Shown here one piece after another: positions 28,677 to 38,019 of a DNA stretch of 64,000 nt (its first letter is position 1; each line of letters opens with the position of its first letter). Source of the stretch: Myxococcus sp. RHSTA-1-4. GTDB lineage: Bacteria; Myxococcota; Myxococcia; Myxococcales; Myxococcaceae. The DNA lies in NCBI RefSeq assembly GCF_020037125.1, contig NZ_JAIQDG010000008.1, positions 1 through 64,000 on the forward strand, read 5' to 3'. The translations under genes were made by a program, and so were the position numbers. Under the pieces are notes generated by a model, which was not told the origin of the DNA, searched no databases, and was given only the letters and a program-made list of their open reading frames with translations.

Positions 28677-29813
28677 CTACAGCAGCGGGGCCAGGGCGGT
28701 GAGCAGCCGGTCCACGTCCTCGGGCGTGTTGTAGAGGTGCGGCGACACGCGCAGGTTTTCACCGCGCACACTGACGTGGATGTCCTGTTCCGCCAGGCGC
28801 CGCGCCACCGTGGGCGCGTACCCGCCCCGTCGCCGCAGGCCGATGAGGTGCCCCACGCGGTGTGCCTCGGGAGTGACCTCCAGGTGCAACCCGGTGGCGC
28901 CCCGGGCAATCCGGTCCGTCAGCGCGCGAAGCGTGCGCTGGACGTCCTCCACGCCCCACGCCAGCAGTTGCTCCAGCGCGGCCGCGGCCATGGGCACGAG
29001 CTGGAAGTTGCTGCGCTCGCCCACGTCGAAGCGGCGGGCCCCGGGCTGGTACGCGTCGCGGTAGTCCACCAGCCGCGAGAAGTCCTCGCTGCCCTGGCGG
29101 AGGAGCCAGTTCTGCTCCAGCGGCACGCCCTCGCGGTGCTGGGGCGCCACGTAGAGGTAGCCCAGGCTGTAGGGCCCCATCAGCCACTTGTACCCGGCGG
29201 CCACCAGGAAGTCCGGCCGCACCGTGCCCACGTCCAGCTGCAGCGCGCCCACCGACTGCGTGCCGTCCACCACCAGCGCCGCGCCCACCTCTCGCGCCCG
29301 CGCGCCCACGCGCACCAGGTCCACGTAGGAGCCGTCCGTCCAGTGGCAGTGCGGCACGGCCACCACCGCGCAGCGCGCGTCCACCTCCGCCAGCACCGCG
29401 CGCGTCCAGTCCCCGTCCTCCGGGCGGGCCACGGTGACGACCTCGGCCCGCTCGCGCCGCGCCAGCTCGCGCCAGGGATAGACGTTGGAGGGAAACTCCT
29501 CCGCCAGCACCACCATCCGCTGGCCCTCGCGCACGCGCAGGTTGGCCGCCGCCACCGCCGTGCCGTAGCTCGCCGACGGCACCAGCGCCACGCCGTCCGT
29601 GTCCGCGCCCACCAGCCGCGCGAAGAGCCCGCGCAGCGCCTCCGAGCCGGTGAAGAAGTCCTCCGGCTTCACGCGCCAGGGCCGCGCCTTGAGCCCGAGC
29701 GCCGCCTCACCCGCCGCGCGCACGGAGCGGAGCTGCGGGGACATGTACGCGCAGTTGAGGTACGTGACGCCGTCGGGCAACTCGAAGAGGTGACGCTGGC
29801 TGGGGATGGGCAT
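28677..29813 (-). CDS. Class V aminotransferase / cysteine-desulfurase-like PLP enzyme
   Basis: A 378-residue fold-type I PLP enzyme. LNCAYMSP at the N-terminus, ASYGTAVAAAN cofactor region, PHCHWTDGSYVDL, D183 in LVVDGTQSVGAL and PLP Lys K209 in AAGYKWLMGPYSLGYLY are all class V features. No Cys loop of true cysteine desulfurases is evident, so an aminotransferase or lyase (e.g. kynureninase/isopenicillin epimerase-like) is more likely. It is divergent, with an 86-bp gap, from the repeat protein. ATG 29813 has no clear ribosome site. Confidence 0.88.
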   Translation of the reverse strand: MPIPSQRHLFELPDGVTYLNCAYMSPQLRSVRAAGEAALGLKARPWRVKPEDFFTGSEALRGLFARLVGADTDGVALVPSASYGTAVAAANLRVREGQRMVVLAEEFPSNVYPWRELARRERAEVVTVARPEDGDWTRAVLAEVDARCAVVAVPHCHWTDGSYVDLVRVGARAREVGAALVVDGTQSVGALQLDVGTVRPDFLVAAGYKWLMGPYSLGYLYVAPQHREGVPLEQNWLLRQGSEDFSRLVDYRDAYQPGARRFDVGERSNFQLVPMAAAALEQLLAWGVEDVQRTLRALTDRIARGATGLHLEVTPEAHRVGHLIGLRRRGGYAPTVARRLAEQDIHVSVRGENLRVSPHLYNTPEDVDRLLTALAPLL

Positions 29814-29899
29814 GGCGGGCGCGGAGTCTATGGCCGCGCGCACCTGTCTCCCACCCCTGCTAGCGTGTCGCGTCCGGGGCAACAAAGGCGGGAAGCAGC

Positions 29900-32857
29900 G
29901 TGAGCACGCGTCGGTGGATATCGGGGCTGGCTGTCATGGGAGTGCTCGCGCTCCTGGCGTGGGGACTGCTTCGAGGAGGCCGGGGGACCGGAACGCCCAC
30001 CACTCCCAGGACGGCCCGTACCTCGGGAGCCATGCCCACGGCCCGCGCTTCCGCGGCCCCCGCCGCCCTGCGTTCCGGCGCCGGCCTGAGCATCCGTGGC
30101 ACCGTGGTGGACTCCCGCGGCGCGCCCGTGGCCGGGGTGTACGTCTCCGCCTCGTCGCCCGAGCCCGGGCAGACGCTGTCCGAGCTGCCCTGCCCCGAAG
30201 GCTCGCAGGAGGACTACGAGGACCCGAGGGACCCGCGCATCCGGGACCGGAAGCTCCCCATGTGCATGAACAAGGCGTCCCACCTCGTCATGGAGCTCGT
30301 CGGCGCGCGTGAGGGCGAAGCCCCCATCCAGGCCGAGACCACCACCGGCGCGGACGGCACCTTCGTCCTCGAAGGGCTTCCCGCGGGTCCCCAGGCGCTG
30401 TGGGCGCTCGGCGAGCACGGCGCGATGGCGCACTCGGGCATTCCCGCCGGCTCCGAGGGCGTGGAGCTGGTGCTGGACGAGGGCTTCCTGCTGAGCAGCA
30501 CCGTCATGGGCGAGGGAGCCCCCCTGGCCGGCGCCTCCGTGACGCTGCTGAGCATCGAGCCCACGCGCTTCTTCGACACGACCACCGGCACGGACGGCAC
30601 CTTCCGCTTCGGCCCCCTGCCGCGCGGCAGCTACTTCGTCTTCGCCGCGAAGGACGGCTGGCTCCCGGCGCTCACCCCGTTTGATTCGGAGGGGGTGACG
30701 CTCCACCGCCCGAGCCGGCTCTCCGGACGCGTGCTCTCCAACGGAGCCCCGGTGCCGGGCGCCGAGGTGCTCATGGCGCCGGGCGAGGCCATCCCGGGAG
30801 ACGACGCGCGCAGGCTCACCGCGGACGCGGAGGGCCGCTTCAGCGTCGTGCTCCCCGCAATCGCTCACACGTTCAGTGCCTCGCTCGACGGGCGCTACGC
30901 GCTCGCCCAGGTGGCGGCGGGCACCGCCTGGCCGGAGGTGGTGCTGGAGCTGGGCAGCGCCCCCTGCGTCGAGGGCACCGTGTCCGACGACTCGGGGCGG
31001 CCCGTGGCGGGAGCCAGCGTGCTCATGTACCCGCCACGGACCTACGACACGAAGCTGCGGACCGTCACCGGCGCGGACGGGCACTACCGCCTGGGCCCCG
31101 TGGAGCCCGGGACCTGGGCCCTCACGGCGGAGGCTCCCGGATACCTCGACCTGCCACAGGCCGAGGAGCTGGAGCTCGGCCCGGGCTCGGGCCGGGTGGA
31201 CCTCACGCTCGAGCGCGCGGTCTCCGTCACCGGACGCGTCACCGACGCCGAGGGCCGTCCCCTCGCCGGCATCCAGCTCGAATTCGTTCGCCCCCTCGCT
31301 TACGACTCGGTGGACCTCGACGAGCCGCAGGAGGGCACCTGGACGGATGAAGACGGCCGCTTCGTCGTGGACGCCCCCGAGCCCGGGGACTACCGCATCG
31401 ACGTCCTCTACGCGCCCCTCCTCGAAGCGTCCTTCCCGGTCCGCGCTCCCTCGCGGGACGTCCACCTCACGCTGCGGCCGGGCGCCTCGGTGGAGGGGAC
31501 GGTGGTGGATGCGCGCGGCCTGCCGCTGGAGGGCTTCTACGTGGAGCCGCAGGACCCGGAGGGCGAGGAGGACCTGGAGCTTCGGCGCGGCGCGCACACC
31601 GACGCGAAGGGCCGCTTCCACCTCCGGGGCGTGAAGCCCGGCCGCTACCTGCTGCTGGCGTCGCGGGAGACGTCAGGGCTCACCCTCCGGGCCTCCCTCC
31701 TGGTGGAGCTGGCCGAGGGTGTCCGGACCGATGTGGAGCTACGGATGGCGCCGGAGCGCATGCTGTCCGGAGTCGTCGTGGACGGGTCGGGCCAGCCCGT
31801 GGAAGGCGCCTTCGTCCGGGTCCGGCCGCCCCAGGCGGACGCGCCGGTCTGGAAGCGGGAGGGCCGCCACGGCCGGCATGGACCACCAAAGGGCGTCGAG
31901 ACGGGTCCGGACGGCCGCTTCACCCTGCGCGGCCTGACGGAGGCCGAGTACGACGTCAGCGCGTGGAAGCCCGGCCATCTCCTCGCTCCCGAGCGCTCGA
32001 CGGGAGGCACCCCGCGGGCGGAAGGGCACCTGCTCCGAATCGGCGCGGACACGGCGGAGGTGCGCCTCGTCCTCGCGCGAAAGGACCACATCGTCGGCCG
32101 GCTCGTGGACCCCGGCGGCGCGCCCGTCACCTCCTTCCAGGTGAACCGCCTCCCGGTGGAGGACCCGGGCGGCGCCTTCGCCGTGCCCCGCGACGCCATG
32201 GGGGACGAGCCGCTCGTCTTCGAAGCGGACGGCCTGAGCCCGCGGGTGCTCCGGCGGGAGTCCCGTGAAGGAAGTGACGGGGACCTGGACCTGGGCGTGG
32301 TGCGGATGAGCCGGGGCCGCAAGCTCCGCGGCCGGGTGGTGGACGCCGAGACGTCCGAGCCCGTCTCGGACGCCAGCCTCCTGCCCCATACCCGCCCCAC
32401 CGGCCCGGAGGGGCGTTCCCTCTCCCTGCTTCCCATCGGCACGGCGGAGGACGGCACCTTCGAGATTCCCGCCCTGGACCTGGAAGCCTTCACGCTTACC
32501 GTGAGCGCTCCGGAGTACCGCGAGCAACAACTCACCCTGGCGCCGGAGCAGGAGGAAGTCACGGTGCGGCTGGACCCGGGCGCCCGGGTGGAGGTGACGG
32601 TGAAGGACCGTCAGGGCCGCCCCCGCGCCGCGAGCGTCGAGTTCGATACGGAGAACGGTCCCGGTGCGTCGGCCATCGCCCACAAGGGCCGGCTCGTCCT
32701 GCGCGGCCTGGAGCCGGGGCTCTACACGGTGCGGCTGGAACCCGAGAGTCCCCTGGTGCACCGGTTTCCCACCTTCCTTCCCCAGCGCGTGACGGTGCCC
32801 GCGAGTGGACACGTCCAGGTCCACTTCCAGGAGCAGGAGGCAGGCGCCGCCAGGTAG
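29900..32857 (+). CDS. Large protein of carboxypeptidase-regulatory-like repeats
   Basis: A 985-residue protein anchored by one N-terminal hydrophobic segment (GLAVMGVLALLAWGLL, residues 9-24), followed by about ten tandem beta-sandwich domains of the CarboxypepD_reg/transthyretin-like type. The repeating signature is G-x-V-x-D-x-x-G-x-P-V-x-G-A followed by T-x-x-D/E-G-x-F-x-L/F-x-x-L-x-x-G. It is probably periplasmic or outer-surface with a structural or adhesive role. There is no peptidase domain. GTG 29900 starts the hydrophobic segment at the right distance. A paralogue with the same organisation lies at 42194-45034. Confidence 0.85.
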   Translation: MSTRRWISGLAVMGVLALLAWGLLRGGRGTGTPTTPRTARTSGAMPTARASAAPAALRSGAGLSIRGTVVDSRGAPVAGVYVSASSPEPGQTLSELPCPEGSQEDYEDPRDPRIRDRKLPMCMNKASHLVMELVGAREGEAPIQAETTTGADGTFVLEGLPAGPQALWALGEHGAMAHSGIPAGSEGVELVLDEGFLLSSTVMGEGAPLAGASVTLLSIEPTRFFDTTTGTDGTFRFGPLPRGSYFVFAAKDGWLPALTPFDSEGVTLHRPSRLSGRVLSNGAPVPGAEVLMAPGEAIPGDDARRLTADAEGRFSVVLPAIAHTFSASLDGRYALAQVAAGTAWPEVVLELGSAPCVEGTVSDDSGRPVAGASVLMYPPRTYDTKLRTVTGADGHYRLGPVEPGTWALTAEAPGYLDLPQAEELELGPGSGRVDLTLERAVSVTGRVTDAEGRPLAGIQLEFVRPLAYDSVDLDEPQEGTWTDEDGRFVVDAPEPGDYRIDVLYAPLLEASFPVRAPSRDVHLTLRPGASVEGTVVDARGLPLEGFYVEPQDPEGEEDLELRRGAHTDAKGRFHLRGVKPGRYLLLASRETSGLTLRASLLVELAEGVRTDVELRMAPERMLSGVVVDGSGQPVEGAFVRVRPPQADAPVWKREGRHGRHGPPKGVETGPDGRFTLRGLTEAEYDVSAWKPGHLLAPERSTGGTPRAEGHLLRIGADTAEVRLVLARKDHIVGRLVDPGGAPVTSFQVNRLPVEDPGGAFAVPRDAMGDEPLVFEADGLSPRVLRRESREGSDGDLDLGVVRMSRGRKLRGRVVDAETSEPVSDASLLPHTRPTGPEGRSLSLLPIGTAEDGTFEIPALDLEAFTLTVSAPEYREQQLTLAPEQEEVTVRLDPGARVEVTVKDRQGRPRAASVEFDTENGPGASAIAHKGRLVLRGLEPGLYTVRLEPESPLVHRFPTFLPQRVTVPASGHVQVHFQEQEAGAAR

Positions 32858-33008
32858 GAGGGGTGTGCTGTCACCCCCGCTACACCCGGTGTGGCGTCCA
32901 TTCGACTCCGGGAGGCAGCCGGGGGCGGGCCGCTGTCGTCCATCCATCGGTGTTGGGGGCTGGAAAATCGGGCGCGCGGACGGCTTCGGGTACGGTGGAT
33001 GACGCGCC

Positions 33009-34262
33009 ATGCCCTTCAAGTTCGTCCACGCAGCGGACCTGCACCTGGATACGCCGTTCCGGGGGGTGTCCGCACAGGGGCCGCTGCCCGGCCGCTTCCA
33101 GGAGTCCACCTTCCGTGCCCTCGCCCGCATCGTCGACCTGTGCCTGCGAGAGCGCGTGGCCTTCCTGCTGCTCGCGGGGGATTTGTTCGACGTGAAGGAC
33201 CGCTCGGTGCGCGCGCGCCTGGCGCTGCGGCGCGAACTGGCCCGGCTGGACTCGGCGGGCGTGCAGTCCTTCATCGTCCACGGCAACCATGACCCGCTGA
33301 GCGGCGACACCGGCACGCTGGGCCTGCCCGCGTCGGTGAAGGTGTTCGGCCCGGACTGGGAAGAGGCGGAGGTGGTGCGCGAGGGCCGGCGCCTGTGCCG
33401 GGTGCAGGGCATCTCCTACCCGGACGTGGAGGTGCGGGAGGACTTGTCCGCGCGCTTCCGCCGCACCGGCGACGGCTTCTCGGTGGGGCTGCTGCACGCC
33501 AACCTGGGCGGCGCGGAGGGCCACGCCAACTACGCGCCCTGCACGGCGGCGGGCCTGGGCGCGCGCGGGCTGGACTACTGGGCGCTGGGCCACGTGCACA
33601 CCCGGGCCGAACATGCGCTGCCCGGTGGCGGCGTGGCGGTGTACCCGGGCAACCCGCAGGGCCGGCACGCCAACGAGTCCGGCGAGCGCGGCTGCGTGCT
33701 GGTGGAGGTGGAGGACGGCGGCATGCGGCGGCGCTTCGTCCCGGTGGACGCCGTGCGCTGGCACCGGCTGGAGCTGCCGCTGTCCGGCGTGGGCACGCTG
33801 GACGGGCTGCTGGCCATGGCGGTGGAAGCGGTGGAGTCGCGGTGCGCGGCGGAGCTGGACGGCCACGCGGTGCGGCTCACCCTCACCGGCCGCGGCCCGC
33901 TGCACCGGGAATTGGCCAGGCCCGGCGCGCTGGCACAGGTGGAGACGGACCTGCGCGAGCGGCTGGCCCGGAGCCACCCGCCGGTGCTGTTGGAGTCGCT
34001 GCGGGACGGCACCCGGCCGGAGCTGGACTTGGAGGCGGTGCGGGCCGGGGGCGGCTTCGCGCGCACGCTGCTGGAGGAGGCGCGCTTCCTGGCGGAGAGC
34101 CCGGAGGAGCTGGCGCGGCTCTGGGAGCAGGAGACGCTGGGCAGCCTGGGCCAACGGCTGAAGCGGCTGGGCGTGGACGTGCTGGAGGCGCCCCGGCCAG
34201 AGTGGGTGGTGGGCGCGGGCCTGCACGGCGTGGAGTCGCTGCACGAGGAGGAGGCATCATGA
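33009..34262 (+). CDS. YhaO/SbcD-type DNA repair exonuclease (metallophosphoesterase)
   Basis: A 417-residue calcineurin-like phosphoesterase. Metal motifs are D10-L-H12 (HAADLHLD), GDLFD near 57-61, GNHD near 92-95, and GHVHTRAEH. The C-terminal region (about 260-417) is helical, as in YhaO, rather than the shorter SbcD cap. It overlaps the ATPase gene by ATGA, so the two make a nuclease-ATPase complex of the Mre11-Rad50/SbcCD class, acting on DNA ends. The gene follows a 151-bp gap that may hold its promoter. Confidence 0.92.
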   Translation: MPFKFVHAADLHLDTPFRGVSAQGPLPGRFQESTFRALARIVDLCLRERVAFLLLAGDLFDVKDRSVRARLALRRELARLDSAGVQSFIVHGNHDPLSGDTGTLGLPASVKVFGPDWEEAEVVREGRRLCRVQGISYPDVEVREDLSARFRRTGDGFSVGLLHANLGGAEGHANYAPCTAAGLGARGLDYWALGHVHTRAEHALPGGGVAVYPGNPQGRHANESGERGCVLVEVEDGGMRRRFVPVDAVRWHRLELPLSGVGTLDGLLAMAVEAVESRCAAELDGHAVRLTLTGRGPLHRELARPGALAQVETDLRERLARSHPPVLLESLRDGTRPELDLEAVRAGGGFARTLLEEARFLAESPEELARLWEQETLGSLGQRLKRLGVDVLEAPRPEWVVGAGLHGVESLHEEEAS

Positions 34263-37200
34263 AGCCGGGGCTGCGCATCGACTCGCTGCGCGTGCTGGGC
34301 TTCGGCCGCTTCTCCGGCGTGACGCGCGAGCTGGGCCCGGGGCTGCACCTGTTGTACGGACCGAACGAGGCGGGCAAGAGCACGCTGCTGGCCTTCCTGC
34401 GCAGCATGCTGTTCGGCTTCGAGAAGAACGGACACCCGGAGCGGTACGAGCCGAAGGGTGGCGGCCCCTTCGGCGGCGAGCTGCGGCTGACCACCGAGGC
34501 GGGGGCCCTGCTGGTGCGGCGCGTGGCGGCGGGGCGGCGCTCCAAGGGTGAGCTGAGCGTGCTGGGCCCGGATGGACAGCTCCTTCCGTCCGAGCGGCTG
34601 GAGGACGCGCTGGGGCACGTGTCCCGCGAGCTGTTCTTCGACGTCTTCGCCTTCCGCCTGGACGAGCTGGCCGGCTTCGAGCGGCTCACCGAGCAGCGCG
34701 GCGCGTCCGAGGCGCTCGTGGCCGCGAGCATGCGAGGCGCGCGCAGGCTGCCGGAGGTGGTGGCGCGGCTGCAGAAGAGCGCGGACGAGCTCTACAAGCC
34801 GAACGGTACGAAGCCCCTGCTCAACGAGACGCTGAAGGCCCTGGAGGAGGTCCAGTCCCGGCTGCGCGAGATGGGCGACCGGCCGGCGCGGTACTTCGCG
34901 GAGAAGGAGCGGCTGGGCGCGCTGGGCGAGGAGCAGCGGGTGCTGGAGGCGGAGCTGCTCGTGGTGGGCCGTGAGGTGGAGCGCCTGACGCGGCTGGAAG
35001 CGGCGCTGGGCGACCTCGTCGCGCTGGCGGAGGCCCGCGCCGAGCTGGAGTCACTGCCCGCGCTGGAGCACTTCCCCGAGGGCGGCGAGGCCCGGCTGGA
35101 GGATGCGCTGCACCGGCGCAAGAGCTACCGCGCGGAGGGGGCGAGGCTGGCGGAGCGGCTCGCGGACGTGGAATCGGGACTGGAGCGGCTGTCCGCGCCC
35201 TCGCGGGTACGGGGGCGGGAGGAGGCGCTGCGGCTGGCACTGGCCGCGTACCAGGAGCGCTCGGGGTTGATACGGACGCTTCCTGCCCGGCGCGCGGCGA
35301 CGGTGGAGAAGCGCCGGCAGGTGGAGCGCGAGCTGAAGGAGCTGGGGCTGCCGGTGGACGGGCCCGGGCTGCTGGCGCTGGACCTGAGCGCGAGCGTGCG
35401 CACGGCGCTGGAGGAGCTGGCCACGCGGCTCGGCGCGGCGGAGTCGGCGTGCCGGGAGGCCTCGAGTGTTCGAGGCCGGGCGCGCCTGGAGCGGGAGCGG
35501 CTGGACGGCGAGGTGGCTCGCGTCGAGACGGAGCTGGCGGGGCTGCCGGAGACGCGGCCGGCGCAGGTGCGCCAGCAGCAGGCGGGCCTGGGGCGGCTGC
35601 GCGGGGTGCGCGCGGAGCTGGAGCGGCTGGGCGAGCAGCGCACCGAGCTGCGGCGCCAGTTCGAGGGGGCTCGCACACAGGTGGAGCCGCCGCCCGTGGA
35701 GGTGGTGCTGCCCGTGTGGTGGGTGCCGGCCGTCGCGGCGGTGGTGGTGGTGCTCTCGGTGGTGGCGTGGCTGCTGGCGGGGACGGAGGTGGCGGCGCTG
35801 TGCCTCACGGGTGGGCTGCTGCTGACGGGAGTGCTGGAGATGGCGCGGCGACGCGTGGAGGCCGCGCGCGCCGCGACGCTGGAGGCCCATGCCGCGCGCC
35901 AGCGTGGACGGCAGCAGGAGGAGGAGCGGCTGCGCTCGGCGCTGGCGGGACTGGCGGCACGGGAGGAGTTGCTGCACCGCGAGCTGCTGGCCTCGGCCGC
36001 CGAGGCCGGGATGGCTCCGGTGGTGACGGCGGCGGACATGGCGGCGAGGGAGGCCGCGCTGGCGGAGGCGCTGGAGCAGGCAGGGAGGAGGGAGGAGCTG
36101 CGGCGGGAGCGGGAGAAGCTGGGCGCGGAGCAGGGACGCGCGCGGCGGGAGGAGCTGCTCGCGGACGAGGCGCTGCGCGAAGCCCAGAGGCGCCAGGGAG
36201 CGCTCGCGGGAGAGCTGGCGGGGCACCTCGCCTCGCGGAGCTTCCCGCTGACGATTCCCGCCTCGGCCGCGCTGGCGCTGTGGAGGGATGCCGCGGCGCT
36301 CAAGCAGCGGCTGCTGGACGTGGGGACGGAGGAAGCGGCGCTGGCGGCGGATGAGCGGGACTGCGAGCCGGTGCTCACCCGCCTGTGGGAGGAAGCGGCC
36401 GATACGATTCTGACCTCGGACACGGAGTGGACGACCGGCTCGCCTGGAAGCGCCGCGGACTCCGGGACGGCGATGCGGTCCTCGGGAACCGTTCGAGTCG
36501 TGCCGGGCGCGGCACGCTTCGCGAACACAGCGGACCTGCCTCCGGGCTTCATGGAGGATGTGTCCGCGCGCGTGGCCTCCGCGCTGGAAACCGCGCGCAA
36601 GCAGAAGACCGAGAGACAGACCCTGGACGAGCGCCGGCGCGAGCTGCTGGCGGAGAAGGCTCGGCTGGACGGGCTGTGCCACGAGGAGGAGACAGCCATC
36701 ACGGCCCTGCTGGCCGACGGCGGCGGCACCGACGAGGAGTCCTTCCGCCGACGGGCCGCACAGGCGCGCCGGTACGCGGAGCTCATCCACCGCGCGCGAG
36801 AGCTGTCCCTGCGCCTCGAAGCGCGCACGGGAATGTCCGAGCCGCTGGCGAGAGGAGCCCTCCGCGAGACAGGCGGCGAGGAGGGCCTGCGCTCCGCGCT
36901 GGAGTCGCGGCGAGCACGACAGGCGGAGGCACAGCAGCGTCAGAAGGACGTGCTCACCGAGCTGGGCGCCCTCCAGCAACTGCTCGAACAATGGGAGAAC
37001 GATGGCGAGCTGGCGCGGCTCCGCATCCAGGAGGAGGCGCTGAAGGCCCGCGCCGCGGAGCTGGCCACGCGGTACGCGGCGGACCGGCTGGCACTGGCCC
37101 TGCTGTCGCGAGCGCGCCGCCGCTTCGAGGAGGAGCAACAGCCCCGCGTGGTGCAGCTCGCCTCCGAGCACTTCTCCGCCCTCACGGGAGGCCGCTACCG

Positions 37201-37582
37201 CCGCGTCTTCATCCCCACCGGCGAGGAGCGCGAGCTGCGCGTCAGCGACGGTGAGCACGACTGGAGCGCGGCCTCGCTCTCCCGGGGCACGCGCGAGCAG
37301 CTCTACCTGGCCTTCCGCCTCGCCGTGGTGCGCGACTTCGGTGAGACACGGGGCGCGCTGCCGCTCATCGTGGACGACGTGCTGGTGAACTTCGACCCGG
37401 AGCGGGCGCGTAGCGCCATCCGCCTGTTCGCCCGGCTCTCCGCGCAGCAGCAGGTGATTGCCTTCACCTGCCACCCCTGGCTGCGCGAGGCCTTCGAGGC
37501 CGAGGGCGCCCGCGTGCAGGAGCTGGACTCCGGCGCGAGCGCGTCCCAGCAAGCCTCCGCCGCCGTGCTCCAGGCGGGCTGA
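34259..37582 (+). CDS. YhaN-type SMC/Rad50-like ATPase with central membrane hairpin
   Basis: A 1107-residue ATPase. Walker A GPNEAGKST is at 34-42, followed by long coiled coils. A central hydrophobic pair at about residues 482-525 (VWWVPAVAAVVVVLSVVAWL and AALCLTGGLLLTGVL) replaces a zinc hook. More coiled coil precedes the C-terminal lobe with signature SLSRGTREQLYLAFRLA and Walker B LPLIVDDVLVNFD. The two TM segments are typical of the YhaN subgroup and would tie the complex to the membrane. It is coupled to the nuclease. The start at 34259 (overlap with the upstream stop) fits the first beta strand. Confidence 0.92.
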   Translation: MKPGLRIDSLRVLGFGRFSGVTRELGPGLHLLYGPNEAGKSTLLAFLRSMLFGFEKNGHPERYEPKGGGPFGGELRLTTEAGALLVRRVAAGRRSKGELSVLGPDGQLLPSERLEDALGHVSRELFFDVFAFRLDELAGFERLTEQRGASEALVAASMRGARRLPEVVARLQKSADELYKPNGTKPLLNETLKALEEVQSRLREMGDRPARYFAEKERLGALGEEQRVLEAELLVVGREVERLTRLEAALGDLVALAEARAELESLPALEHFPEGGEARLEDALHRRKSYRAEGARLAERLADVESGLERLSAPSRVRGREEALRLALAAYQERSGLIRTLPARRAATVEKRRQVERELKELGLPVDGPGLLALDLSASVRTALEELATRLGAAESACREASSVRGRARLERERLDGEVARVETELAGLPETRPAQVRQQQAGLGRLRGVRAELERLGEQRTELRRQFEGARTQVEPPPVEVVLPVWWVPAVAAVVVVLSVVAWLLAGTEVAALCLTGGLLLTGVLEMARRRVEAARAATLEAHAARQRGRQQEEERLRSALAGLAAREELLHRELLASAAEAGMAPVVTAADMAAREAALAEALEQAGRREELRREREKLGAEQGRARREELLADEALREAQRRQGALAGELAGHLASRSFPLTIPASAALALWRDAAALKQRLLDVGTEEAALAADERDCEPVLTRLWEEAADTILTSDTEWTTGSPGSAADSGTAMRSSGTVRVVPGAARFANTADLPPGFMEDVSARVASALETARKQKTERQTLDERRRELLAEKARLDGLCHEEETAITALLADGGGTDEESFRRRAAQARRYAELIHRARELSLRLEARTGMSEPLARGALRETGGEEGLRSALESRRARQAEAQQRQKDVLTELGALQQLLEQWENDGELARLRIQEEALKARAAELATRYAADRLALALLSRARRRFEEEQQPRVVQLASEHFSALTGGRYRRVFIPTGEERELRVSDGEHDWSAASLSRGTREQLYLAFRLAVVRDFGETRGALPLIVDDVLVNFDPERARSAIRLFARLSAQQQVIAFTCHPWLREAFEAEGARVQELDSGASASQQASAAVLQAG

Positions 37583-37767
37583 ACCTCCACCAGGGCGGGA
37601 AGGCCCCCACCAGGCCCGGTGAACCCAGGCCCCGGGAAGCGCGGCGGCCGGAACGGTCCCTCCTGCCACCACCCGCCGTGAACACCACGGCACGTGACAC
37701 GCGTCGCGCCTCGACGCGCCCGCGTCCCCGCGCGACGCTGCTCCACTGCGGTGCCAGCGTCGCCCGC

Positions 37768-37860
37768 GTACGCTCCCGCGTCCTCCGGAAACGCGGCCCG
37801 GCACCGGCCGGCGTGTCGGTTCCCGACGCGTCGGTGTCGCCGGTGTACGCACCCGCGTCC
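37768..37860 (+). repeat. Imperfect direct repeat upstream of the -24/-12 promoter
   Basis: GTACGCTCCCGCGTCC at 37768-37783 and GTACGCACCCGCGTCC at 37845-37860 differ at one of 16 positions and lie 77 bp apart. The palindrome at 37823-37834 lies between them. The distance of about 110-200 bp from the promoter is typical for enhancer sites of sigma-54 activators. Confidence 0.4.
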
Positions 37861-37968
37861 CCTCCCGACGCGGACCGGCCGCACCGGTTGTCCGATTCCC
37901 CACACCGGCGGCGCGCTTCCCCTCGGAAGCCCCGCTCCGTGCCTTCGGGTTACAGCCCGCGCGGCCCC

Positions 37969-37984
37969 TGGCAGCGCGATTGCA
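37969..37984 (+). promoter_or_regulatory. Putative sigma-54 (-24/-12) promoter
   Basis: TGGCAG-CGCGA-TTGCA matches the TGGCAC-N5-TTGCA consensus in 10 of 11 defined bases with exact spacing (GG and GC 10 bp apart). It ends 35 bp before the ATG of the cNMP-binding protein, so transcription would begin near 37996. It is the best sigma-54 match I saw in any intergenic region here. Confidence 0.65.
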
Positions 37985-38019
37985 AACGGTGGCGGCAAGC
38001 AGAAACGAGAGGAGCCGCC

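Larger units (their letters stand above)
37583..38019. other. 437-bp intergenic region with putative regulatory repeats
   Basis: The longest non-coding stretch in the window. The first ~100 bp show no clear hairpin for ending the ATPase gene. Positions about 37690-37900 are dense in GCGTC/ACGCG words, with a 16-bp imperfect direct repeat and a perfect 12-bp palindrome CCGACGCGTCGG at 37823-37834. A sigma-54-type promoter follows. A long reading frame running through from 37678 has unlikely composition and I do not call it coding. Confidence 0.6.

Noticed and set aside
35051-37903. 950-aa open frame on the minus strand
   Set aside because: Antisense shadow of the YhaN-type ATPase coiled coil.
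37678-38019. Upstream extension of the cNMP-binding protein by 114 codons
   Set aside because: The translated extension is Arg/Pro/Ser-rich with no fold, overlaps the -24/-12 promoter and repeats, and ATG 38020 has an excellent ribosome site.
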